This document shows positions 22,332 to 30,765 of a stretch of 64,000 bases of DNA, piece after piece. This DNA is from CAYQEU01 sp964532005. GTDB taxonomy: Bacteria > Patescibacteriota > Doudnabacteria > UBA920. The stretch is taken from the NCBI GenBank assembly GCA_964532005.1, contig CAZHER010000003.1, forward strand, positions 36,095-100,094, written 5' to 3'. Below the pieces are notes generated by a model, which was not told the origin of the DNA, did no database searches, and saw only the letters and a program-made list of their open reading frames with translations. Positions within the stretch are counted from its first letter, which is position 1; each line of letters opens with the position of its first letter. The translations under genes and the position numbers were made by a program.

Positions 22332-23780
22332 CTAATAATTTTTGCACTCGATCTGATTACACATGTAGCCTGTGTATCCTTTGGGCGGATTGTCAAAAAC
22401 TGCTTTTAATGTGAAAGCATCGAATGTTTCGCTGACTTCATATACATAATCTTTGCCAGTGCGCGGGTCTTTAGGAATATCTGTCATAAATCGCGGAACC
22501 AAAGATAGTTTATAGCTTTCTTCGGTTGGAAATACTTTTCGTTCCGGAGCAGTGATGTCTATATTACTATCCGAGTATAGACCCAAGGCTAAGGCAATAT
22601 TTTCAACGTCGCGTTTTCTCTTTTCGTCGTTGGCGCTGGCATTGTTTTTAATTTGATCCAGTTCAGCTTGCTGACTTCCGTATTTAATAACTAAATTTTG
22701 CGTTTCGCTGAAGTATAGAAGAGTAAATTCTTGGTTATTGTTGGAGGCTACATAGCCGTAAACATATTTGTCTTTGTTTATAGGATCGTCGTAGTTGGTT
22801 GCGACCGCCACATAAGATTTTACTTGGCTGGCCATATCTGCAAAGCTGTCAGTAGCTGGATAACTGCCTCTTGCAGACTTGTATTTCAAGAGACCAGCAG
22901 CAATCTTTTGAATCGTATTGGATCTTTGGGTATCCCTAGCCAGCTTGGCTGTTGGTGACTGGTCTATAGATGAATCTATATCAGAGCTATCAGTAGGCAT
23001 GTCAATTGAAAGATCGGTAAACTCATATTGCTTTAACGCATCAGCTCCTAATGTTTTTATTGTTGGCTGGTGCAGACCCTTGCTTTTTATTTTGTCTTTG
23101 ATTTCCTGAAGTTGCGTTTCGCTAAATTTTACATTAGTTGTAATATCATATCCTCCCCGAGCGAAGTCGGAATCCTTATAATCTTCCCCGGAATTGGTGC
23201 GGTCGGTCAAAGGACTTCCTCCAAAAACATGGACTTCATCTCCGTCAGCCAAGCCATCAGAATCACTGTCAGAATTATTAGGATCGGTTTTGCTGTTGTA
23301 TTCTTCTAAATTGTTTAAACCGTCACGATCGGGATCGGCGTTGTCTGCGCACACTGTTTTATCTTGGCAGTCTTCTGAGCTAAAGTATCTTTTTTGCCAT
23401 TCAACAGGAGTTGTAACATCGCCTTTAATCTCTTCATCATTATCTCTATCAGAATCCGAATTGTCTTCGTTTACTGCTACATTAGTATCGTTGCTTTGAT
23501 TCTGTTGTTTGGCATATTTATAACCAAAATAACCAAATACACTCAGTACAACAATAGCTAAAACAACCACAACAATCATCACAATTTTGCGGTTTGAGTG
23601 AGGGATGGAAAAACCGCTTATTTCCTCGTTTTCCATTACAGGTGTTGCCGAAGATTTTGTTGAACTAACAGCGGGCTGTTTGGAAATTACGGATGGCCCA
23701 GAAATATTGCGAGGCATTACATTGTAAAATGCTTCTCCTGCTTCCTCTTCTTCTGGATTTACGTTTGGTTTAGGATCCAT
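22332..23780 (-). CDS. Membrane-anchored protein with TSP3-type calcium repeats and pseudopilin-like domains
   Basis: 482 residues. Cytoplasmic N-terminus of about 65 residues, one membrane segment (about 65-88, IVMIVVVVLAIVVLSVFGY), acidic linker, then two thrombospondin type 3 calcium-binding repeats (DPDRDGLNNLEEYNSKTDP and SDSDSDGLADGDEV). The C-terminal half contains two GspG/pseudopilin-like modules without their own signal (KLARDTQRSNTIQKIAAGLL..., and KRDVENIALALGLYSD... with DIPKDPRTGKDYVYEV). Predicted cell-surface, calcium-stabilised. A related arrangement with one such module is at 42777. Adjacent to a 4-TM protein. Confidence 0.72.
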   Translation of the reverse strand: MDPKPNVNPEEEEAGEAFYNVMPRNISGPSVISKQPAVSSTKSSATPVMENEEISGFSIPHSNRKIVMIVVVVLAIVVLSVFGYFGYKYAKQQNQSNDTNVAVNEDNSDSDRDNDEEIKGDVTTPVEWQKRYFSSEDCQDKTVCADNADPDRDGLNNLEEYNSKTDPNNSDSDSDGLADGDEVHVFGGSPLTDRTNSGEDYKDSDFARGGYDITTNVKFSETQLQEIKDKIKSKGLHQPTIKTLGADALKQYEFTDLSIDMPTDSSDIDSSIDQSPTAKLARDTQRSNTIQKIAAGLLKYKSARGSYPATDSFADMASQVKSYVAVATNYDDPINKDKYVYGYVASNNNQEFTLLYFSETQNLVIKYGSQQAELDQIKNNASANDEKRKRDVENIALALGLYSDSNIDITAPERKVFPTEESYKLSLVPRFMTDIPKDPRTGKDYVYEVSETFDAFTLKAVFDNPPKGYTGYMCNQIECKNY

Positions 23781-23784
23781 TGGT

Positions 23785-24153
23785 TTATAGGTTCAAAAAT
23801 AGCTCTAAAAATGTAAGGAATAACACTAGACATAATTCGACCCACCAGAACAGCAACCCTTGGGAAAGTAGAATAAGCGAAGCAATTAAGAATATTCCCA
23901 CCAAAAAAGCTTGGCGAAAACTGACCGCAAGGTTATTTATATACAAACCTTTGCCAAGTTTTAATCTTAAAACCAGCCCTAATACTGTGAACAGTCCAGT
24001 TATTGTTAAAAATAGGCTCGTATAGAAAAACGCATGAGCCATAGCCCCATCGGTAAAAGGGTCAGATAGGTATACAACCGAGATTAGAGACCCTAAACAT
24101 AGGGCTGTTCCTACTGCAATTAGTGGTATGTGGCTGAGATGTTTTTCTGTCAT
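23785..24153 (-). CDS. Small four-segment membrane protein
   Basis: 122 residues, four hydrophobic segments at about 8-29, 38-62, 78-98 and 99-121, joined by short loops; a basic loop (RLKLGKG) lies between segments 2 and 3. No signature residues. An extended -10 promoter (TGTTATAAT at 24174-24182) is seen just upstream inside the 3' end of the helicase gene. It precedes the TSP3/pseudopilin protein by 4 bases. Function unknown; similar small proteins are frequent in CPR genomes. Confidence 0.6.
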   Translation of the reverse strand: MTEKHLSHIPLIAVGTALCLGSLISVVYLSDPFTDGAMAHAFFYTSLFLTITGLFTVLGLVLRLKLGKGLYINNLAVSFRQAFLVGIFLIASLILLSQGLLFWWVELCLVLFLTFLELFLNL

Positions 24154-24173
24154 GAACTGTATTTTGCCTTTTG

Positions 24174-24182
24174 ATTATAACA
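24174..24182 (-). promoter_or_regulatory. Extended -10 promoter upstream of the 4-TM protein
   Basis: Minus-strand TGTTATAAT ending 21 bases before the ATG at 24153. No good -35 box. Confidence 0.4.
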
Positions 24183-24186
24183 CAAA

Positions 24187-27150
24187 TTAATGCAGATCAC
24201 CAAAACTACATCTATGTTGCTTGGCGAGTTTATGCTCTTTGGCAAATAGGTCGTATTTCACAGTATGTTGTATTTTTAAAGCTGTTTCTAACAACCCCGA
24301 TTTAAGTTCCTCTAGTTCTTTATTGCTGGCTAACGGCACCGATAGAGTTTCATTACCATCCAAGAACCAATAGCAAAGGGATTCTACAGGCATCTTGAAA
24401 TATTCTTGCGCCGCCCACTGGTATACTCTTAACTGATCCAAATCGCTCCCCTTTTTAGTACTAGGCGCCTTTCCCGTTTTGTAGTCAATAATAATTAGTC
24501 CCTTTTGTCCTTTGTCCGCACGGTCAATTTTTCCACTAAAAGTTATGAGATTACCTTTCTCCCCTAGGTCCATTTGGAAAGATTTTTCTATGAGTTCGAG
24601 TTCAGGCTGTTCTGTAATAGTTCTTTCATAGAAAATTTTGAGAAAGTTTTTTCCTTTGTTACGGAAAGCTTCCTTTTGAGGTTTGTCATCATACCATTCA
24701 TCAATCCAATATTTACCATAAAGCTCCTCTAGGGTTTTTAAAGTCGGTAGGATTATTTTATTTTCCTTAGAAAACAGATCTTGTTGGCGGGAAATTTTGG
24801 CTTCATGGTACAGCTCCATAAAATGCTGAAAAGTTGAATGAACGGTTATACCAAAACTTAACTGTGGTGCCCCTTTCATAGGAATTTTGAGATACGATCG
24901 ATATTTGTATTCAAGTGGACAGGTAATGAACTGATTTATTGCACTGTATGAGAACCTGGTCGGGATTTGCTTGTAAACGACTTTTTTTGGCTTAGTACTA
25001 GAAGAGTTAAATACAACTTTACCAGTTGCTGTAGTAATTTTGTCGCTTGGTACAAGGTTGGTTTCTTCAAGAAATAGTGAAGGTTTTTTTAATTTTACAC
25101 CGCCGTAATCTCTACCCCAAGAAAAATAAAGATTGGTTTTTGCACGAGTCATGGCAACATAGAACAGTCTCCTTTCTTCCTGTAAATGGAAATCGCCCTC
25201 AGGCAGTATGTCTTTGATTAAACTTTCAGGAATTTCTATAGTATCTTTTTTACCTCTAGTGGGAAATCGTTGGTCCACCATATTTATAATGAACACATTT
25301 TCGAACTCCAGTCCTTTAGCTGCGTGTACGGTCATAATCTTTAATGATTCAGGTCCGGTGTTCGGATCATATTTAATTGGGCCTTCTTCACCGGCTTTGA
25401 TTTCCAGATCTAAGTGATTAACAAAACCTCTTAATGTGTGGTCGTCGTTCTCTTGGCTGTACAATTCTATTCTTTTATAAAATTGATCCAAAAATTCACG
25501 TTGTTCAGCATTTTCCAATGTTTCTTCCTCAAGCATTTCTGCTACACCCAGGTCCCCAACAATGTTCACAAACAGTTCAATTGCCGAAATAGAGCCAGTT
25601 TGCCCACTGTGTTTTTGTATCAAGGCAAGAAGCGATTGAATTTTAGTTTCACTTTCTTTTGTGAGTACTGAAACGGCTTCCCTATGCTTTAACGATTCAT
25701 AAAGTGAAAGCGTGTGTTTGGCTGAATATTGTGTCAATTGAGCTAAATCATTTTTATCTACAGCGAATTTTGGAAATTGTAGGACGCGGAACAGGCTTTG
25801 TGATTCATGGTAATTGTCTAGTAATTTCATATAATGTATCAAATCGGATACAATCCGTTTTTTGTACAGACCCTTGTTAGCCATGAAATTATAAGGAATA
25901 CCTGCAGAATCCAAGCGTGGCAACACTTCTTCTGCTGCTGAGTTAGCACGGATTAGTATTGCAAAATCGTTCCAGGTTAATTTATCTTGATTTGATTTCA
26001 GTTCCAGAATTTTTTTTATTACCAGATCCAGTTCTTCACTAAGATCTTTGCCTTCTAAAACCTCAATTTTTCCTGTTTTTTTACTAGATTTGTTTTTCAG
26101 CCGTTTGTCTATACCCAGCTCTGTCTCAAGTCTATTTGGGTTGTTTTTCTGGATAAAGTTATACGACAGATCCAAAATAGATTGGCTACTGCGGTAATTT
26201 TCTGTTAGGGTAATCTCCTCAGTTTGTGGAAAATCTTTTTTTAGTTTGAGTATGTTTGAAACTGAAGCCCCACGAAATTTGTATATTGACTGGTCGTCAT
26301 CGCCAACAACCACCAATTGCGGGACATGTTCACCACCTCCGGACTCAGTCAGTAATTTAATTAGTTCATATTGAGCATAGTTTGTATCCTGGAATTCATC
26401 AATTAGTACATATTTGAATTTTCTGCGGTATCCTGCCAGTATATTTGGTCTACGCACAAAGAGTTTTATTGCATAGTTTATCAGATCTCCAAAATCTAAA
26501 TATTCATTATCTAGGAGCATTTTTTGATAAAGGTGAAAGCTTTCCGCTACTTCTTTTGCTCTGCTAGCTTCAGTGGATTGCTTAATATTTTCTGGGTTTG
26601 GTAGTAGTTCGGCGCTTCCTGTATTTAGTCTAAGTCCTTCGGCGTATTTCAAATAATCTTCCGGATCAATTAGTTCATCTTTGCACTTGCTGAAATGGTC
26701 CAATAAAGCATCTATAAATTTGTTTGGAGAACCTATGGGTTTGTAGTAGTCGAGCTTAAATTTGTCGAAATTTTTATGGATCAAAATCCATTGCTGTACA
26801 TTGTCCAAAAGCTTAAATTCATTGGAAATACCAATATCTAGGCCATGTTGCTTTAGTAGTCGTTCGCAAAAGCTATGGAAGGTAGAGATCCATAAATCAT
26901 AGTTTCCCAGTGGCAAGAGTTGGTCAACTCTTTCTTCCATTTCCCCCGCTGCTTTTTCTGTAAATGTAAGAGCTAGAATTTCGTCAGGCTTGGCCAGGCC
27001 TTGCTCTATGAGGTAAGCAATTCTGCGAGTAATCACGGTAGTTTTTCCTGTTCCCGCGCCCGCTACAATTAATAAAGGTCCGCCAGTATGAGTGACGGCC
27101 TTTAGCTGCTGTTCATTAAGGTTTTCTAGCAAATGACCCATATCTGCCAA
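24187..27150 (-). CDS. UvrD/Rep-type helicase fused to a PD-(D/E)XK nuclease (AddB/Cas4-like tail)
   Basis: 987 residues. Superfamily 1A motifs in order: I GAGTGKTT (31-38), II LIDEFQDTNYAQ, III VVGDDDQSIYKFRGA, IV LTENYRSSQSIL, V TVHAAKGLEFENVFI, VI RRLFYVAMTRAKTNLYFSW. The C-terminal quarter is a RecB-family nuclease: FSYSAINQFITCPLEYKYR, SGKIDRADKG and IIDYKTGKAPS. In related enzymes four cysteines at the nuclease ends hold a 4Fe-4S cluster. Here only ITCP and one terminal cysteine (HRCSFGDLH at the C-terminus) remain, so the cluster is probably lost. Likely double-strand break end processing; 10 bases after the PIN gene. Confidence 0.92.
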   Translation of the reverse strand: MADMGHLLENLNEQQLKAVTHTGGPLLIVAGAGTGKTTVITRRIAYLIEQGLAKPDEILALTFTEKAAGEMEERVDQLLPLGNYDLWISTFHSFCERLLKQHGLDIGISNEFKLLDNVQQWILIHKNFDKFKLDYYKPIGSPNKFIDALLDHFSKCKDELIDPEDYLKYAEGLRLNTGSAELLPNPENIKQSTEASRAKEVAESFHLYQKMLLDNEYLDFGDLINYAIKLFVRRPNILAGYRRKFKYVLIDEFQDTNYAQYELIKLLTESGGGEHVPQLVVVGDDDQSIYKFRGASVSNILKLKKDFPQTEEITLTENYRSSQSILDLSYNFIQKNNPNRLETELGIDKRLKNKSSKKTGKIEVLEGKDLSEELDLVIKKILELKSNQDKLTWNDFAILIRANSAAEEVLPRLDSAGIPYNFMANKGLYKKRIVSDLIHYMKLLDNYHESQSLFRVLQFPKFAVDKNDLAQLTQYSAKHTLSLYESLKHREAVSVLTKESETKIQSLLALIQKHSGQTGSISAIELFVNIVGDLGVAEMLEEETLENAEQREFLDQFYKRIELYSQENDDHTLRGFVNHLDLEIKAGEEGPIKYDPNTGPESLKIMTVHAAKGLEFENVFIINMVDQRFPTRGKKDTIEIPESLIKDILPEGDFHLQEERRLFYVAMTRAKTNLYFSWGRDYGGVKLKKPSLFLEETNLVPSDKITTATGKVVFNSSSTKPKKVVYKQIPTRFSYSAINQFITCPLEYKYRSYLKIPMKGAPQLSFGITVHSTFQHFMELYHEAKISRQQDLFSKENKIILPTLKTLEELYGKYWIDEWYDDKPQKEAFRNKGKNFLKIFYERTITEQPELELIEKSFQMDLGEKGNLITFSGKIDRADKGQKGLIIIDYKTGKAPSTKKGSDLDQLRVYQWAAQEYFKMPVESLCYWFLDGNETLSVPLASNKELEELKSGLLETALKIQHTVKYDLFAKEHKLAKQHRCSFGDLH

Positions 27151-27159
27151 TAATTAATA

Positions 27160-27603
27160 TTATTTGCCCGCAATAAATCCTACCCATTGTTGCCATAAAT
27201 CATTGCCCTCATCTTTATATCTGACCCAGAATCCTTGGGGGCTGATTATTTCTATGTTTTCGTATTTTTTTAACTCTAACAAATCGTTATCTCGGGTAAT
27301 TAAAAAATCTGCTTTTGCTTCCACTGCGCTCTCTAAGATTTTGTTATCTTCTGGGTCCCGAACAATATTTATATTTCTTTTGTTAGCTACTATGGTAATT
27401 TGACTGAAGAAATCGTTAAGTTCGCGTTCATATTGTGGGTTGTCTATTAACTGTGAGAGAAGTAGTTTGTTTTCTTGCAAAGTCTGTCGATTGGCAAAAC
27501 TTTCAATTTTTCCAGTTCGAATTTCGTCGATAATCTGCTTTTCGTATGAATAATCATCTTTAAACCCGTCAATTATTACGTTTGTATCCAGTACTACTTT
27601 CAT
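27160..27603 (-). CDS. PIN-domain ribonuclease
   Basis: 147 residues. Acidic residues of the PIN active site are visible: LDTNVIIDG (Asp6), a Glu in TLQENK, DPEDNKILESAVEAKADF and LITRDNDLL. Many stand-alone PIN proteins are VapC-type toxins, but no small antitoxin gene is adjacent; instead the ATG overlaps the stop of the 266-residue unknown gene. Role in RNA decay or as a toxin cannot be separated from sequence. Part of a run containing NYN and UvrD/PD-(D/E)XK nucleases. Confidence 0.87.
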   Translation of the reverse strand: MKVVLDTNVIIDGFKDDYSYEKQIIDEIRTGKIESFANRQTLQENKLLLSQLIDNPQYERELNDFFSQITIVANKRNINIVRDPEDNKILESAVEAKADFLITRDNDLLELKKYENIEIISPQGFWVRYKDEGNDLWQQWVGFIAGK

Positions 27604-28400
27604 TTATCATCCTCTTTTGGGGTGGATTGGTAATTTGGACTGCGCATCCCTTCTGTTTTTGTAATGTGTGACCTGGTCAGTCCCGGATAGTCCGCGCTAA
27701 AAAAATTAGATAAATGTACTTTCATCCCTCTTTCTGAAAGTTTTCTAATAGCCATGCCCACACAGCCTTCGAGATCATAGTCGAAATTGCGGGCTCCCTG
27801 TTCAGCTCTTTGCTTCATAAAATTGGCTTCATCCATGTTTGTTTTGTCGCGCTCGTACGTCTTGAACATTTTTAGTATAATGCCACCGACCAGAGCCTCT
27901 TTAACGCCAGCTTGTATAAAAAGTTCGTAAATTCTATTCCATTCACCTGGCAGTTCATCAGTTTTTGGATTTGGTTCACTAAAATGAGGTCTAGGGTCAT
28001 TGCTCAACGTGGGAACATAATAAAGGGTATTATCTGCTTGTTTGACTTCTTTTTGTAGGTATTCTTGAGTCTGCTGCATATTTTTATTCTCTTCAAAAAT
28101 GAATATTGCCGGAGAATTATTTTTTCCTTTTGATATCAAAGTCCTCAATCCGCGTTCTGTTTCTTCCGCCCTGGGGAACACCTCAGCCCTGTTTGTTTCG
28201 TTGAGTTCAAATAAAGGATGAACCATTATTCGGATCATCCCACCGTATTTTGCTATTCTCTCTTTGAGTTCTAAAACATCTTGAGCATTACTTTCTAGGT
28301 CCATTTCCAAAAAGTTTTTTTGATATTTTCTTATCTCTTGCAAGTCATTGTGTTCAGGTAAGATCTGCCCCGGTTCAATATTTCTACCTTCTACGGACAT
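27600..28400 (-). CDS. Uncharacterised protein between two nuclease genes
   Basis: 266 residues, not recognised. Cytoplasmic, alpha/beta in appearance: GGMIRIMVHPLFEL (about 54-67), PAIFIFEENKNM, TLYYVPTLSND, KEALVGGIILKMF, LEGCVGMAIRKLSERGMKVHL. The alternating hydrophobic strands suggest a Rossmann-like fold. It overlaps the NYN gene at its start (17 bases) and the PIN gene at its end (4 bases, ATGA), so the three are translationally coupled. A shared RNA-related task is likely by context only. Confidence 0.6.
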   Translation of the reverse strand: MSVEGRNIEPGQILPEHNDLQEIRKYQKNFLEMDLESNAQDVLELKERIAKYGGMIRIMVHPLFELNETNRAEVFPRAEETERGLRTLISKGKNNSPAIFIFEENKNMQQTQEYLQKEVKQADNTLYYVPTLSNDPRPHFSEPNPKTDELPGEWNRIYELFIQAGVKEALVGGIILKMFKTYERDKTNMDEANFMKQRAEQGARNFDYDLEGCVGMAIRKLSERGMKVHLSNFFSADYPGLTRSHITKTEGMRSPNYQSTPKEDDK

Positions 28401-28908
28401 TGTTTTTTATTGGAATTAAGAATTTTTTTGGTGCCTCATCTAGGTCTATGAAATGATCAGTTAACTCTTTAATTTTTCCACTGCATGATTTTCCAAAAGC
28501 AACAGTTTCGGTGAGCTGACCAGTCATTTGCAAATATTCCAAAAGTGGCACGAAGTCACCATCGCCAGAAGCAAGCACCACAACGTCCAACTTGCTCATT
28601 TGCTTAATAATGTCCATAGCAATACCAACGTCCCAATCCCCTTTCTGATGCCCGCCGGCAAAGGTTTGAAGCTCTTTACGCTTGACCTCAAACCCAGCTT
28701 TTTCCAAAGCTTCGAAAAAGGTATGCTCTTCCGGCATATCAGCTTGCACAACATAAGCAATAGCACGAATTAGTTTGCGGCCAGCAACAGCGGTTTTTAA
28801 AATTTCGGCAAAGTTTACTCGAGATCCGTATATATTACGGGCCGAATAATAAAGATTTTGTACATCTACGAATACGCCGACGCGCTGGTCTGGGTTTTGT
28901 ATGGACAT
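28384..28908 (-). CDS. NYN-domain (LabA/DUF88-type) ribonuclease
   Basis: 174 residues. PIN-like fold with conserved acidic sites: VGVFVDVQNLYYSARN (about 10-25), KGDWDVGIAMDII, and VVLASGDGDFVPLLEYL. Predicted metal-dependent RNase. It lies 3 bases downstream of the kinase-like gene and overlaps the next gene by 17 bases. Basic C-terminus (IKNNVRRR). Confidence 0.88.
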   Translation of the reverse strand: MSIQNPDQRVGVFVDVQNLYYSARNIYGSRVNFAEILKTAVAGRKLIRAIAYVVQADMPEEHTFFEALEKAGFEVKRKELQTFAGGHQKGDWDVGIAMDIIKQMSKLDVVVLASGDGDFVPLLEYLQMTGQLTETVAFGKSCSGKIKELTDHFIDLDEAPKKFLIPIKNNVRRR

Positions 28909-28911
28909 AAA

Positions 28912-29589
28912 TTATTTTTTAGTTTGTTCTGCTAATTCAATTAACTCTTGGCTAGCTTTTCGAGTTTTATGAAAATCATTTTTTATTCCCTCCAATGAAT
29001 TCAGTTTGTATTCGTTACCATTTATAACAATGTCGGGATCATTGGCAATATACTCTAGGGTTTGTGCCGCGATTCTAGGAGGTTCTGTGAATGTTGGATA
29101 GATATCAACCATATATAATCTCGGTTCATGATCCTTGCTAGTTGTGCCGTATATAAAATTTTTAGGTTTTTCCAGTACATCTAGCATAATCCCCCTGTCT
29201 CCATTAAAAGAATCTTTATACAAGTCAGCCAATGCCGACAGAAACTCATCATATTGGTCGATGTATCTTTGTATATCTTCTTTGTTCAAATCAGCTTTCG
29301 GGTCAACTTTAAGACAGAATATATAAGGAGTTTCATTGCCATTTTTACCATGCCCGTATACAAGGCTAAATTCTGGCACAAACTGTCCTAAACGGGCTTT
29401 AATTAATTTTATAGCACTTTCTAGAGATTCTTTTCTTTTTTCCCACAGCATGTAACCAGCTTCAAAAGTTAGTTTAACCTCTTTTGCTATGTAGTCAGAC
29501 TTATTTTCAATTTCATATATTTCAGTAAATTGTCCATCATTAAATTTGAATTTATCCCCTTTAATGAATGGCTCGTAACCGCGTCTCAT
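28912..29589 (-). CDS. Protein-kinase-fold-like protein (possible pseudokinase)
   Basis: 225 residues. The segment IAKEVKLTFEAGYMLWEKRK resembles the beta-3 lysine and helix C of kinase-like folds. GIMLDVLEKPKNFIYGTT (about 150-167) and LYMVDIYPTF resemble the catalytic-loop Asp/Asn and metal-binding Asp. There is no clear glycine-rich loop. The order fits a RIO/aminoglycoside-kinase-like fold, but assignment is tentative; activity cannot be judged. Between rmuC (6 bases) and the NYN gene (3 bases). Confidence 0.5.
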   Translation of the reverse strand: MRRGYEPFIKGDKFKFNDGQFTEIYEIENKSDYIAKEVKLTFEAGYMLWEKRKESLESAIKLIKARLGQFVPEFSLVYGHGKNGNETPYIFCLKVDPKADLNKEDIQRYIDQYDEFLSALADLYKDSFNGDRGIMLDVLEKPKNFIYGTTSKDHEPRLYMVDIYPTFTEPPRIAAQTLEYIANDPDIVINGNEYKLNSLEGIKNDFHKTRKASQELIELAEQTKK

Positions 29590-29595
29590 ATGGAT

Positions 29596-30627
29596 TTATT
29601 CAAGTAATTTTTTACTCTCTTCGGAACTTAGTTCTGAAAGTTTTGTTTCTTCAAGCTGTAAGGTAGATGCATTTTGGATACTAGTTTGAAGCTTTGCAAA
29701 ATCGTTTGTTACCGTCCCCATAGTATTGCCGGCGTTTTTTATATGATTGGCAAGGACGCCCAAATTTCGTCCAAATTTGTCACTTTCTTGGCGAATCCCA
29801 CCCACCATATGCAGAAGCTGTTCTGCTACCTCATTAACCTGCTGTCCTCGCAAAGCTAGCAAAATTATTTGCAAATGATGGTATAAGGTGTTTGGACTGA
29901 CTAAGTATACTTTTTTATTCCTGGCATATTCCATGGTCGCCAGGTCTTCCAGCGCTTCATGGAAAACCCCCTCACTTGGAATGTACATAAGAGCAAAGTC
30001 AAAAGTGTTTTCCTGGGGAAGAATATACTTTTTGTGAATTTCGTCGATACGCTTTCTTACGTCCCGTAAAAATGCTTTTTTTAGGTTTTCTGCAGCAGAG
30101 TCTTCTTTGGCTTCTTTAAACAATCTGAAATTTTCCATGGAAAATTTGCTATCAATGGGAAGAATTTTATCTCCCACCATTACTATCATGTCCACAATTT
30201 CACCATTTTTGAACTTGTATTGTGATTTGTACGAAGTTTTATTCAAAACTTGGGACAGCATATTTTCTAGCATTTCCTCCCCAAAGTTTCCCCGTGCTTT
30301 CGGCGAAGCCAAAACCTCCGACAGGCGACGTATATCTGGTCCTATCTGCGACATCTCACCAAGCCTACCCTGAAGATCACCAATCACTTTCGCTGCATTG
30401 TCTAGTCTTTGGTTGATTTCTTTGTTTGTGTCATTGATAGTTTTTTGCACAGTGTCTCTGGTCGCGTCAGTCCCGGATTTAATGTCCTTCATCCATTCCA
30501 TCATCATCTTTAGAGTATCACTGTCTTTTGGTTGGTCCAGTTTGCGCTTCAAACTAAAAACTACGGTAATCAAAACCGCAAAACCTGCCACTAAAAGCCC
30601 GATAATTGCATAAAGCACACCCGTCAT
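29596..30627 (-). CDS. rmuC: DNA recombination protein RmuC homologue
   Basis: 343 residues. N-terminal membrane anchor (about 2-27, LYAIIGLLVAGFAVLITVVF), coiled coil at about 45-100, then the RmuC nuclease-like domain: KARGNFGEEMLENML, PIDSKFSMENFRLF, MYIPSEGVFHEAL and VYLVSPNTLYHHLQIILLAL. In E. coli RmuC limits inversions at short repeats; a PD-(D/E)XK-like fold is predicted for the family. First gene of the minus-strand run to pheS; its ATG is exactly where transcription should start (leaderless). Confidence 0.92.
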   Translation of the reverse strand: MTGVLYAIIGLLVAGFAVLITVVFSLKRKLDQPKDSDTLKMMMEWMKDIKSGTDATRDTVQKTINDTNKEINQRLDNAAKVIGDLQGRLGEMSQIGPDIRRLSEVLASPKARGNFGEEMLENMLSQVLNKTSYKSQYKFKNGEIVDMIVMVGDKILPIDSKFSMENFRLFKEAKEDSAAENLKKAFLRDVRKRIDEIHKKYILPQENTFDFALMYIPSEGVFHEALEDLATMEYARNKKVYLVSPNTLYHHLQIILLALRGQQVNEVAEQLLHMVGGIRQESDKFGRNLGVLANHIKNAGNTMGTVTNDFAKLQTSIQNASTLQLEETKLSELSSEESKKLLE

Positions 30628-30634
30628 ATCTTTA

Positions 30635-30640
30635 ATTATA
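30635..30640 (-). promoter_or_regulatory. -10 box giving a leaderless rmuC message
   Basis: Minus-strand TATAAT ends 7 bases before the A of the rmuC ATG (30627), the usual distance from -10 to the transcription start. No -35 at 17 bases. Confidence 0.6.
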
Positions 30641-30694
30641 TCAGGTTTGACTTGTAAAAACTATATATAATTTTAAATACCAGCTTTTGATCCC

Positions 30695-30739
30695 TTGACA
30701 AATTAGCACTCTCAGTGATAGAGTGCTAATAGATATAAT
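30695..30739 (+). promoter_or_regulatory. Heat-shock promoter with perfect CIRCE operator
   Basis: TTAGCACTC (30703-30711), a 9-base spacer, GAGTGCTAA (30721-30729): an exact match to the CIRCE inverted repeat bound by the HrcA repressor. TTGACA (30695-30700) abuts it. With 18-base spacing TAGAGT (30719-30724) is the -10 inside the operator; a better TATAAT (30734-30739) is 33 bases away and has no -35 of its own. Repressor bound here would block either. Confidence 0.95.
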
Positions 30740-30765
30740 ATTATTAAAAAAGAAAGGAAAAAAAT

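Noticed and set aside
27160..28400. Toxin-antitoxin pair (VapBC) at the PIN gene
   Set aside because: The coupled neighbour has 266 residues and no DNA-binding antitoxin features; the operon context fits nucleases better.
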